Origin: JACOUT01 sp964580865
Lineage (GTDB): Bacteria > Myxococcota > UBA727 > VGSZ01
Direction: 5' to 3'
Assembly (NCBI GenBank): GCA_964580865.1
Contig: CAZONM010000006.1
Coordinates: forward strand, 1-36,691
Length of the DNA stretch: 36,691 nt
The translations under genes and the position numbers were made by a program. Below, piece after piece: positions 6,658 through 14,595 of the stretch. The stretch's first letter is position 1; each line of letters opens with the position of its first letter. The notes under the pieces are model-generated. The model was not told where the DNA came from, searched no databases, and saw only the letters and a list, made by a program, of their open reading frames with translations.

Positions 6658-9612
6658 ATGGGCTCTTGCACCGTGGCGCGCCCGGGTTGGACGTTCGCGG
6701 CGATGGCCGCGGGCGCCGCGCTCGCCCTCGGCGCCGGCTGCGGCTGCGAGCCGCTCGTCACGCCGCGCATGGTGTTCGACCGCGACGTGGTGCCGTTCAT
6801 TGAGCACCGTTGCAGCTCGAACCTGTGCCACGGCGTGCCCGAGGGCAGCGAGGCCCAGGGCGACGTGGTCGACTGGGAGCGCTTGTTCTTCCTCACCGAC
6901 GCCGGCGGCAAGCTGCTCGACAAGGACGCCGCGTACCTGAGCGTCAAGCGCGTCATCGACCCCACGGCGCCGGCGTTCTCGAGCCTGCTGCGAAAGCCCC
7001 TACCCGAGCCCGACGGCGGCCAGCCGCACCAGGGCGGCGCGCAGTTCGCGTCGCGCCACGACCCCGACTACCGGGCGCTGCTCGCCTGGGTGAAGAGCGA
7101 GCAGGGCGGCGGCGAGACGGCCCCGCCGCTCGACGAGCACGAGGCGCTGTTCGCCTCCACCGTGGAGCCCGTGCTGCAAAACGCCGGCTGCATGAACGCC
7201 AACTGCCACGGCGTGCAGGTGGCCGTGCCCTTCCGCCTCGACCCCGGCATCGACGGCGTGCGCTCGGTGGCGCAGACGCGCGCCAACTACGAGCAGGCGC
7301 GCAGCATGTTGGCCCTCGACGGCGACCCACGCCAGTCGCGCCTGCTCAAGAAGGCGCTGCCGCTGCACCGCGGGGGCATCGCGCACAAGGGCGGCAACAC
7401 CTCGTTCCTGTTCGACGACACCGAGCTCGACACGCGCGTGGAGCGCATCCTGGCGTGGGCCTGCGTGGAGCGCGCCGCGCGCACCGGCGCGCCCTGCGCG
7501 GCCGAGGGCGAGCAGCTCATCGACGGCTTCGTCTTCGTGCGTGGACCGGTGGCGCCCGAGGACCCCTTCGACCTCGACGTGTTCGTGCCCGGCACCGACG
7601 TGTTTTACGCGCGCCTGGCGGCGGGCTCGTCGACGCCGGTGGAGATCAGCAACCTGACCGCGGCATTGCACGCCGCGCCCGCCGACGTGCGTGACCCCGC
7701 CGTCGACCACACGGGCACGCGCCTGGCCTTCAGCATGCGCACCAGCGTCGAGGGCGGGCACGACCTGTGGGAGCTCGACCTCGCCACCGGCGCGGCGCGC
7801 CCGCTCACCGCTGACGCGGGGCGAGCCGGTGGCGCGCTGGTGACCAACCGCGACCCCACCTATGGGCCGAACGGCCACGTGTGGTTCGTGTCCACCCGCG
7901 GTGGCGTCCTCGAAGATCGCGGGCCGCGCTTGGACGGCGACCTCTACGAGCTCGACCCCGCCACCGGCGCCATCGAGCGGCGCACCAGCACGCCGCACAT
8001 CGAGCGCAAGCCGGTGTTCTTCGTCTCCGGCGAGGAGGCGGGCAACGAGGTCGGCTTCTCGGCGCTGCGCGAGGCCGTGGGGCGGCAGCGGCGCGCGCAC
8101 CCGTTCCGCTTCCCGCCGAGCCTCGAGACCGAGTACCACCAGCAGTTCGGCATCACGCCCGACGAGGACCTGTTCTTCGACATGCGCGAGCTGGCGGACG
8201 GCCGCTACGCCGTGGTCATCGGCGACCTCGACAACGCGTGGCCGGGCGGGCGCCTGGGCGTGGTCGATCGCAACTTCGGCCCCGAGATCCCGCAGAGCCG
8301 CGCCGACGAGCCGCCGGCGCTGCCGTTCTACGCCGCACCCTTGGCGCGCCTCGACGACGAGGCGGCGTCGAGCGGCGTCACGGCCACCTACTACCGCGAC
8401 CCCGTGGGCCTGCCCGATGGGCGCATCCTCGTCGCCAGCGCGCCCGGGCCCGTCGACCTCGGCGACCCCGGCGCGGCCATGGACCTGCGCATCGAGGTCT
8501 TGACCGTGAGCGAAGACCTCGACGGCCAGGGCGCGCGCCTGGCGAGCCGCGAGGTGCTCGTCGACGAGCCGGGCGTGGCCGACTTCGATCCCGAGCCCGT
8601 GTTCGTGAAGAAGCCAGCAGAGCTCTTGCCCATCACGTGGGACCCAGCGGCGACTACCGGGGTGCTGCGCCACCAGGGGCTGCCCCTCATCGACGCCATC
8701 ATCACGGGTCTGGCGCCCACGGGCAGCAAGGTGGAGCGCGACGACTTCCGCTACGTGCGCCTCGTGGAGGCGCTGCCCATCGCCGCCGGCGGCGCCGCGC
8801 CCGTGCCCGCCGACGAGACGCGCGCCCTGCTCGACGGAGCCACCGCGTCCTCGCTGCGCGGGCGCACGCCGGCGCGCGTGCTCGCCGAGCTACCGCTCGA
8901 GGACGACGGCACCTTCCACGTGGAGGTGCCCGCGTGGGTGCCCTTCCGCCTCGAGGGGCTCGACGCCGACCGCATGGCGCTCGGCACGCTGCACAACCGC
9001 TGGTACTACCTGGCGCCGGGCCAGGTGATGACCCAGGGCGCGTCGTCGTTCAAGCCCGACACCTACTCCACGCGCTGCGCCGCCTGCCATGGCGCGCTCG
9101 CCGGTGATCCCGCCGACGTGTTCACACGCCCCGACATCCTCACCACCGCCTCGGTGACCCTGGCGCGCTACCAAGGCAAGAACCCGCGCCGTCCCCTGCC
9201 GCCCACGCCGGTGGGCGACGACACCCGCGTCACCGTCGACTTCGTCGATGACGTGCAGCCCATCCTGAGCGCGCGCTGCGCCGGCTGCCACGGTGGCGCA
9301 GAGCCCGCCGGCGGGCTCAGCCTCACCGACGCGGCCACGACGCATTACACCGACGCCTACGAGAGCTTGCTGGCACCCGGCGCGGGCTCCGGCGGCGGCC
9401 GCCGCTACGTCGACGACGACGATGGCAGCGCGCGCGCCAGCTACCTCATCGAGCGCTTGCGCGGCGAGGAGCTCCTCGCCCCCGCGGAGCTGCCGGCGGG
9501 CGCCGCGCCGCACCCGGCCGATCAGCAGGCCGAGCCGCTCACCGCCGAGGAGCTGCAGGTGCTGGTGCGCTGGATCGACCTCGGCGCCACCTTCCGCGGG
9601 AGGGCGCCGTGA
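6658..9612 (+). CDS. four-heme, beta-propeller-like lipoprotein
   Basis: A 984-residue exported protein that probably carries four c-type hemes. After a signal peptide ending in LGAGC (possible lipidation Cys) come two modules with the unusual heme motif C-x4-C-H, at Cys52 and Cys178. Each is followed by a KPLP or KALP sequence, then GGxxHxGG. The middle (about residues 290-780) has WD/TolB-like propeller repeats such as HDLWELDLATGAARPL. The C-terminal part has two ordinary CXXCH hemes (Cys807, Cys874). The architecture recalls cytochromes of the hydrazine-synthase alpha-like type, but I claim no such activity. I chose the ATG at 6658, with CGAGG 5 bases upstream, over an ATG at 6574. It is the first gene of the redox island and its stop overlaps the next start. 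Confidence 0.85.
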   Translation: MGSCTVARPGWTFAAMAAGAALALGAGCGCEPLVTPRMVFDRDVVPFIEHRCSSNLCHGVPEGSEAQGDVVDWERLFFLTDAGGKLLDKDAAYLSVKRVIDPTAPAFSSLLRKPLPEPDGGQPHQGGAQFASRHDPDYRALLAWVKSEQGGGETAPPLDEHEALFASTVEPVLQNAGCMNANCHGVQVAVPFRLDPGIDGVRSVAQTRANYEQARSMLALDGDPRQSRLLKKALPLHRGGIAHKGGNTSFLFDDTELDTRVERILAWACVERAARTGAPCAAEGEQLIDGFVFVRGPVAPEDPFDLDVFVPGTDVFYARLAAGSSTPVEISNLTAALHAAPADVRDPAVDHTGTRLAFSMRTSVEGGHDLWELDLATGAARPLTADAGRAGGALVTNRDPTYGPNGHVWFVSTRGGVLEDRGPRLDGDLYELDPATGAIERRTSTPHIERKPVFFVSGEEAGNEVGFSALREAVGRQRRAHPFRFPPSLETEYHQQFGITPDEDLFFDMRELADGRYAVVIGDLDNAWPGGRLGVVDRNFGPEIPQSRADEPPALPFYAAPLARLDDEAASSGVTATYYRDPVGLPDGRILVASAPGPVDLGDPGAAMDLRIEVLTVSEDLDGQGARLASREVLVDEPGVADFDPEPVFVKKPAELLPITWDPAATTGVLRHQGLPLIDAIITGLAPTGSKVERDDFRYVRLVEALPIAAGGAAPVPADETRALLDGATASSLRGRTPARVLAELPLEDDGTFHVEVPAWVPFRLEGLDADRMALGTLHNRWYYLAPGQVMTQGASSFKPDTYSTRCAACHGALAGDPADVFTRPDILTTASVTLARYQGKNPRRPLPPTPVGDDTRVTVDFVDDVQPILSARCAGCHGGAEPAGGLSLTDAATTHYTDAYESLLAPGAGSGGGRRYVDDDDGSARASYLIERLRGEELLAPAELPAGAAPHPADQQAEPLTAEELQVLVRWIDLGATFRGRAP

Positions 9613-10094
9613 GGCTCGCCGCCCCCGTCATCGCGTCGCTGGCGCTGGTGCCGTTCGTGGGCGCGCTGGCGGGCTGCGGCCCCGAGGGCGCGCCCGTGCC
9701 GCTGTCGTTCGGCGACGCCGCCACCTTCCGCGCCGAGGTGCAGCCGATCCTGGCCGAGCGCTGCGCCAACCCGAGCTGCCACGGCGGCGCCGCGCGCCCG
9801 CTCGAGATCTACGCCACGCTGCGCCACCGCTTGTACGTCGACAACATCTTCGTCGACGAGCCCATCTCCGACGAGGAGCTCACGCTCAATCAGCAGCGCG
9901 CCGCGTGCTTCATCAACGACCTCGACCACGGCTCGAGCCTGGCGCGCAAGCCCTTGCCCGTGGAGGAGGGCGGCGTGCAACACGCCGGCGGCACCATCTT
10001 CTCGCGCGGCGACGACCCCGCGTACCTGCCGCTCAAGGCGTGGGTCGACGCCACCGCCGCCGGCGACCTCGCCGTGCAAGGGGCAGCCCCATGA
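9609..10094 (+). CDS. one-heme c-type cytochrome lipoprotein
   Basis: A 161-residue lipoprotein: the signal peptide ends in a good lipobox (ALAGC, Cys23), so it should be anchored in a membrane on the outer side of the inner membrane. One heme site of the C-x4-C-H type is present (CANPSCH, Cys52). The rest matches the heme modules of the preceding gene product: KPLPVEEGG, then QHAGG, DPAYLPLKAWV. The His in the GGxxHxGG element is a candidate distal ligand (inference). Translation begins at a GTG overlapping the previous stop as GTGA and ends overlapping the next ATG, so it is tightly coupled within the operon. Confidence 0.88.
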   Translation: MRLAAPVIASLALVPFVGALAGCGPEGAPVPLSFGDAATFRAEVQPILAERCANPSCHGGAARPLEIYATLRHRLYVDNIFVDEPISDEELTLNQQRAACFINDLDHGSSLARKPLPVEEGGVQHAGGTIFSRGDDPAYLPLKAWVDATAAGDLAVQGAAP

Positions 10095-10300
10095 GGCGCG
10101 CCCTCGTGCTCGCGCTCCTGCTCGCCGGCGCCGGCGCGTGCGCGCCCCTGCCCGCGTGGCAGCGCGGCCTGTTGGTGTCGCAGGCCATGCAAGACCCGGG
10201 CGACGAGAACGCCGACGCCTTCGACACCCACGTCACGTCGATCCACGAGACGGCGGCCGGCGCCGGCGGCACGGGAGGCGTGTCGTGCGGCTGCAACTGA
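10091..10300 (+). CDS. DUF4266 small lipoprotein with C-terminal CGCN
   Basis: A 69-residue lipoprotein with a signal peptide ending in AGAC (Cys17). The features of the DUF4266 family are present: a PAWQRG segment just after the lipid Cys and a Gly-rich end finishing in SCGCN. The function is unknown. In many bacteria this family is encoded beside DUF3570 barrels, ApbE flavin transferases and thioredoxin-like proteins, and the same set occurs here. The two near-terminal Cys residues could bind a metal or be redox-active; this is inference. The ATG overlaps the previous stop, and the last 16 bases overlap the DUF3570 gene. Confidence 0.88.
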   Translation: MRRALVLALLLAGAGACAPLPAWQRGLLVSQAMQDPGDENADAFDTHVTSIHETAAGAGGTGGVSCGCN

Positions 10301-11415
10301 CCCCCGCGGGCATGCTCGCCCCCGCGCTCGTCGCATCCCTCGTCGGCGCCGCGCCCGCGCACGCGGTCGAGACCACCGCCGACACCCGCGTCAACCTCTA
10401 CACCGACGAGGAGCTGACGGTGTTCAATCACGGCGGCGTGGCCTCGGTGGAGACCGAGGAGGGGCTGCGCGCCAACGGCCACTACGGCGTCGACGTGATC
10501 TCGGGCGCCACGCGCTCGTTCACGCCCGACGTCATCACCACCGCCACGCGCGTGGATGAGACCCGGCTCGAGGGCGGCGTGGGCGCCGGCGGCGTGCTGC
10601 TGCCCGGCCTGCGCCTCGACGGCGGCTACCTCACGAGCAAGGAGCCCGACTTCTGGAGCCACCGCGCCAACGTCACCGCCGAGGCCGAGCTGTTCGAGCG
10701 CCGCGGCACGCTCACGGTCACGGGCGTGCTCGGCCTCTTGAGCGTGGGCCGCGTGGGCGACCCCGCGTACTCCGAGGAGGAGGGCCAGCTCGGCGTCGAC
10801 GTGCGCTACGCGCACGCGCTCGGCCGCGCCACCACGCTCACGGCGCTGGCCAGCGTGGGCCACGCGCTGTGCGAGGAGCAGCACGGGTGCGGCGCCAGTC
10901 CCTACCGCTATGTGCCCGTGGCGCTGCACGAGGGCGGGCCCGTGCTCGCCCTGCCCGAGCGCCACCCCGCCGCGCACACGACCGGCGCGCTGGCCGCGCG
11001 CCTGTCGCAGAGCGTGCGCGCCGGCGTGGCCGTGCACGGCGGCTACCGCCTCTACCTCGACTCGTGGGGAGTGGTGGGCCACACCGCCGACGCCGCCGTG
11101 GCCAAGAGCTTCTTTGGCGAGCGCCTCACGCTGCGCCTCGACACGCGCGCGTACGCGCAGGGCCCGGCGTCGTTCGCCGGCGACTACCTCGTCGACGGCG
11201 GCGCCGCGCCGGGCTTTCGCACCGCCGATCGGCGCCTGGGCACCATGCACGACGTGGTGGCCGGCGGCGCGGGCGCGCTCGACCTGCCGGCCATCGGGCC
11301 GGCGCGGGTGCGCGTGCAGCTGCGCGTGGCCCGCGCGTGGTTTCGCTATCACGACGCCGTCATCGCGGCGCGCGACGCCTGGATCGCCGGGCTTGGGGTA
11401 GGAGCGAGCTTCTGA
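10285..11415 (+). CDS. DUF3570 outer-membrane beta-barrel, likely flavinylated
   Basis: A 376-residue exported protein with a signal peptide (cleavage near AHA, residue 27). Alternating amphipathic strands continue to a C-terminal aromatic residue (GVGASF), as in outer-membrane barrels. Together with its neighbours this fits DUF3570. Residues 70-76 read DVISGAT, which resembles the target motif of ApbE (Asp, then Ser/Thr-Gly-Ala-Thr, FMN linked through the final Thr), making Thr76 the candidate site. An ApbE gene lies three genes downstream. I use the GTG at 10285, with GGGAGG 6 bases upstream, because the longer frame is antisense-like. The stop overlaps the next start. Confidence 0.85.
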   Translation: MRLQLTPAGMLAPALVASLVGAAPAHAVETTADTRVNLYTDEELTVFNHGGVASVETEEGLRANGHYGVDVISGATRSFTPDVITTATRVDETRLEGGVGAGGVLLPGLRLDGGYLTSKEPDFWSHRANVTAEAELFERRGTLTVTGVLGLLSVGRVGDPAYSEEEGQLGVDVRYAHALGRATTLTALASVGHALCEEQHGCGASPYRYVPVALHEGGPVLALPERHPAAHTTGALAARLSQSVRAGVAVHGGYRLYLDSWGVVGHTADAAVAKSFFGERLTLRLDTRAYAQGPASFAGDYLVDGGAAPGFRTADRRLGTMHDVVAGGAGALDLPAIGPARVRVQLRVARAWFRYHDAVIAARDAWIAGLGVGASF

Positions 11416-12140
11416 TGCGCAGCTTCATCGTGGTTCTCCCGCTCTTCGTGCTCGCCACCACCGCGTCGATCTGCGAGCCCATCGACCCCGTGCCCGACGC
11501 GGGGCCGCCGCCCGCCGAGCTCGAGTGCGAGCTCGGCCTGCCGGGAGATCCCTTCGAGACCTTCGCCCCCGTCGGCGACACCAGCGAGGCCGAGCTCATG
11601 CGCGGCTTCCAGGGCCTATCGGGCTTCGTCATGCGCGTGCGCATGACGGAGAGCGCGCCTGCGACCGTCGAGGCGCTCATGGCGGTGCAGGTGGAGGGCC
11701 TGCCGCGCACGGGCAGCCAGGCGCTGGCCATCGCCACCAACACACAAGCCGACGGCACCCGCATCTCGCGCGACCTGATGTTCCCGGCCAACACCTCCAC
11801 CTTCGCCGAGCTGGTCGGCAAGCACGCCGACGTCAGCATCCGCGTGGCCGACTCGCTCCTGCATCCGAGCGCGCTGTGCGTCGCCACCGGGCGCGTCTTG
11901 CTGGTGGACAAGAACGAGTGCACGCACACCGGTGAGGCCCTGGACTGCTCCGGTGAGGGCGAGGGTGAGGGCGAGGGCGAGGGCGAAGGAGAGGGTGAAG
12001 GCGAGGGTGAGGGCGAAGGCGAAGGAGAGGGTGAGGGTGAAGGCGAAGGAGAAGGAGAAGGAGAAGGAGAAGGAGAAGGAGAAGGAGAAGGTGAGGGCGA
12101 GGGCGAGGGCGAGGGCGAGGGCGAGGGCGAGGGTGAATGA
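11415..12140 (+). CDS. exported protein with a (Gly-Glu)31 tail
   Basis: A 241-residue exported protein of unknown function. An N-terminal hydrophobic segment ends near ASIC, which may be a poor lipobox. A domain of about 150 residues follows that I do not recognise. The C-terminal 62 residues are 31 uninterrupted Gly-Glu dipeptides. Such acidic, flexible tails could bind cations or act as a spacer or brush at the cell surface (inference). The start overlaps the DUF3570 stop (TGATG) and the tail runs directly into the start of the next gene (ATGA). The operon position suggests a role in the redox island. Confidence 0.82.
   Translation: MRSFIVVLPLFVLATTASICEPIDPVPDAGPPPAELECELGLPGDPFETFAPVGDTSEAELMRGFQGLSGFVMRVRMTESAPATVEALMAVQVEGLPRTGSQALAIATNTQADGTRISRDLMFPANTSTFAELVGKHADVSIRVADSLLHPSALCVATGRVLLVDKNECTHTGEALDCSGEGEGEGEGEGEGEGEGEGEGEGEGEGEGEGEGEGEGEGEGEGEGEGEGEGEGEGEGEGEGE
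11952..12137 (+). repeat. hexanucleotide-type tract encoding Gly-Glu repeats
   Basis: 186 bases made of 31 six-base units of the form GGN GAR. The codon mix varies along the tract: GGCGAG dominates at both ends and GGAGAA in the middle (about 12046-12090). The middle is homopurine on the plus strand, so it could adopt triplex-type structures. Slippage by whole units would change tail length without a frameshift. Confidence 0.9.
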
Positions 12141-14590
12141 GCGCGCGCCGAAGCACCTTGGCCCTCGCGCTCGCGGTCGCCGCGCTGGCCGCCGCGTGCC
12201 GCGACCCTCGCATCCTCGACGTGGCCGAGCCGATCACGTTGGCACCCTACCCGAACCCCTTCGGCCCGAGCGACCCGCGCTTCGCCGAGCAGCCGCACCG
12301 TCAGCGACCGCAGGAGGTGCTGGTGCACCCCGATGGGCGACGCGCCTACGTGTCGCTGTCCGGCCTGGTCGACGATCCGGCCCATGAGGTCGCCGTCGTC
12401 GACGTGGAGCGCGGCGCGCTGCTGTCGAAGGTCGAGGTGGGCGCGGGCGCCTTCGGCTTGGCGCTCCACCCCGCCGGCCGTTACCTGGTGGCGCTGTCGC
12501 GCTTCACCAACTTCGCCTGCGTCATCGACACCGCCACCGACCAGGTGCTGCACCGCCCGCCCTTCGACCTGTACGCGACCGACGCGCTGTTCGACGCCAA
12601 CGGCCGGCTCTACGTGACGAACCGCGCGCTCGATGCGCTGGTGGTCTACGACACCCTCGCGCTCGACGGCGGCCTGGCCTTCACCAAGGTGGCCACCATC
12701 CCCGTGGCGCAGAACCCGCGCGATCTAGCGCTCTCGCCCGACGGCGCCACGGTGGCGGTGGCGTCGCAGAGCGCGCTGGCGGTGTCGCTCATCGACACCG
12801 CGGCGCTCAGCGAGCGCGCGCGCGTGGACCTGCGCGCCCCCGCCATCGACGTGGCATTCGCCGGCGACTTCGTGGTGGTGCCCACGCTGTCGGCGTCGAG
12901 CCACCACCTGCCCTTCGAGGGTCCCGACGGCGACGGCGACGGGCGACCGGGCGACGGCACGCCCAACGTGAACTTCCAGGACCTGCAAAACGAGCTGGCC
13001 GTGCTGCGGTCGTCCGACGGCGCCATCGTGCAGCGCTACACGTCCGACACCATCTGCTGCAAGGACTTCCGCGACGTCGATCCGCGCGACACCGCGCGCC
13101 ACGGCGAGCTCTTGCCGCCGCAAGACACCTGGATCGTGGCCGGCGCCAACCCCGAGCAAGTGGTGGTGGGCGAGGTGGGCGGCGAGACGCGCGCCTTCGT
13201 GGGCTACTCGTCGTCATCCGAGGTGCAGGCGTTCGCCGTCGACCTGGCCACGGGCGCGCTCTCCTCGCGCTTCGTGGTGCCGGCCACCGGGCACTCGCCG
13301 AGCGGGCTGGCGCTCACGGGCGACCGGTTGGTGGTGGCCAACCGGCTCTCGGAGTCGGTGGGCATCCATAGCGCGCTCGACGGCGCCGCCGCCGCCACCG
13401 TGGTGGTGGGCGACGTCACGCGCGGAGACTTCCCCGCCACCGACGTGGAGATCGGCGAGCTGGTCAACGACCTGACCTCGGCCTTCGCCATCGACGGCGA
13501 TCAGTCGTGCAGCATGTGCCACCGCGAGAACTCGAACATCAGGAAGGCGCTGTCGATGCCGCTGCTGCGCTATCCGGCCATGTCGAGCCGCCTGGTGCAG
13601 GCGTACCGCGGCGCGGCCGACACGCGCCCGTGGTTCATCGAGGCGGCCATGGACGAGACCAACTTCCTGCCGGTCACCAACGAGTTCGCGCGCATCGAGA
13701 ACTTCTGCTGCTCCGACTACACCCTGTGGCCCGATGGCGCGCCCCCGAGCTGCGCCACCGACCCGCCGCCCGAGTGCACCAGCGCGCCCAACGCCAACTC
13801 CGTCGACAGCTTCGAGCCCACGCGCACGGCCACGCCGTACCCGCAGCCGCGCCCCACCACGTCGCTGACGCGCTCGCAGCACTTCCTCGCCGCCTTCGAG
13901 CGGCTCACGGGGCGCACCGAGAGCTTCGGCGACGGGATCTACTTCGAGGACCCCGTCACGCTCGAGCGCGCGCCGGTGCTCATCGACTTCGACGGCGTCA
14001 CGCGCGCGCTCGGGCTGTTCCTGCTGGCGGCGCCGCGCCTCTTGCCAAACCCGTACGATCCCAAGGCGCCAGCGGCGCTGCGCGGCCAGGCGCTGTTCGA
14101 GAGCTCGGCCACGGGGTGCAGCGTCTGTCACCCCGCGCCCACCTTCGCGGTCTCGACGGACAACAACCCCTTCGACGTGCCGCTGCGCTTCCCGCCGGTG
14201 GTCACGCCCGTGCGCGGCCCCGACGGCACGAACTACGACCTGCTGAACGCCGGCTTCATGGGCGTGTTCCCCATGACCGAGCAAGACACGTGCACCGAGT
14301 ACTGCGGCGCCGAGGTGTGCGCCGACGATCCCAAGGCCTGCGACGATCGCATGAACCTACGCATGGGCGTGCCCACGCTGCGCGGCACCTGGGATCGGGC
14401 CGAGCTCTTCCTGCACGACGGGCGCGCCACCAGCCTGCGCGAGGTGCTGTGCACGCCCGGGCACCCGGCGCTCAAGGACGGCGAGCGCGGCTTCAACGAG
14501 CGCGACGGCATCGTCGACACCCACGGCGGAACCAGCCACCTGACACCGCAAGAGATCGACGACCTGATCGCGTACCTGCTGACGCTGTAG
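12137..14590 (+). CDS. beta-propeller / di-heme cytochrome c peroxidase-like lipoprotein
   Basis: An 817-residue lipoprotein (lipobox LAAAC, Cys21) fusing two known folds. Residues about 60-430 carry YVTN/WD-like propeller repeats such as NPRDLALSPDGATVAVAS. Residues about 440-817 resemble the di-heme peroxidase/MauG superfamily, with CXXCH hemes at Cys458 (CSMCH) and Cys661 (CSVCH) and the signature FLHDGRATSLREVL near the end. Family members reduce peroxides or oxidise protein partners; here the substrate is unknown. Unlike typical peroxidases, the two hemes are about 200 residues apart, with a Cys-containing insert between them. The start overlaps the GE-tail gene, and apbE starts 5 bases after the stop. 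Confidence 0.9.
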   Translation: MSARRSTLALALAVAALAAACRDPRILDVAEPITLAPYPNPFGPSDPRFAEQPHRQRPQEVLVHPDGRRAYVSLSGLVDDPAHEVAVVDVERGALLSKVEVGAGAFGLALHPAGRYLVALSRFTNFACVIDTATDQVLHRPPFDLYATDALFDANGRLYVTNRALDALVVYDTLALDGGLAFTKVATIPVAQNPRDLALSPDGATVAVASQSALAVSLIDTAALSERARVDLRAPAIDVAFAGDFVVVPTLSASSHHLPFEGPDGDGDGRPGDGTPNVNFQDLQNELAVLRSSDGAIVQRYTSDTICCKDFRDVDPRDTARHGELLPPQDTWIVAGANPEQVVVGEVGGETRAFVGYSSSSEVQAFAVDLATGALSSRFVVPATGHSPSGLALTGDRLVVANRLSESVGIHSALDGAAAATVVVGDVTRGDFPATDVEIGELVNDLTSAFAIDGDQSCSMCHRENSNIRKALSMPLLRYPAMSSRLVQAYRGAADTRPWFIEAAMDETNFLPVTNEFARIENFCCSDYTLWPDGAPPSCATDPPPECTSAPNANSVDSFEPTRTATPYPQPRPTTSLTRSQHFLAAFERLTGRTESFGDGIYFEDPVTLERAPVLIDFDGVTRALGLFLLAAPRLLPNPYDPKAPAALRGQALFESSATGCSVCHPAPTFAVSTDNNPFDVPLRFPPVVTPVRGPDGTNYDLLNAGFMGVFPMTEQDTCTEYCGAEVCADDPKACDDRMNLRMGVPTLRGTWDRAELFLHDGRATSLREVLCTPGHPALKDGERGFNERDGIVDTHGGTSHLTPQEIDDLIAYLLTL

Positions 14591-14595
14591 CGCCC

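Noticed and set aside
12048..12090. Extended Shine-Dalgarno-like run as a sign of sequencing or assembly error
   Set aside because: The frame remains intact and codons vary along the tract, which fits a real coding repeat; exact length still needs long-read support.
11360..12553. Minus-strand frame with a long Ser-Pro repeat
   Set aside because: It is the complement of the Gly-Glu tract; the plus strand has a signal peptide, coupled starts and stops and recognisable neighbours.
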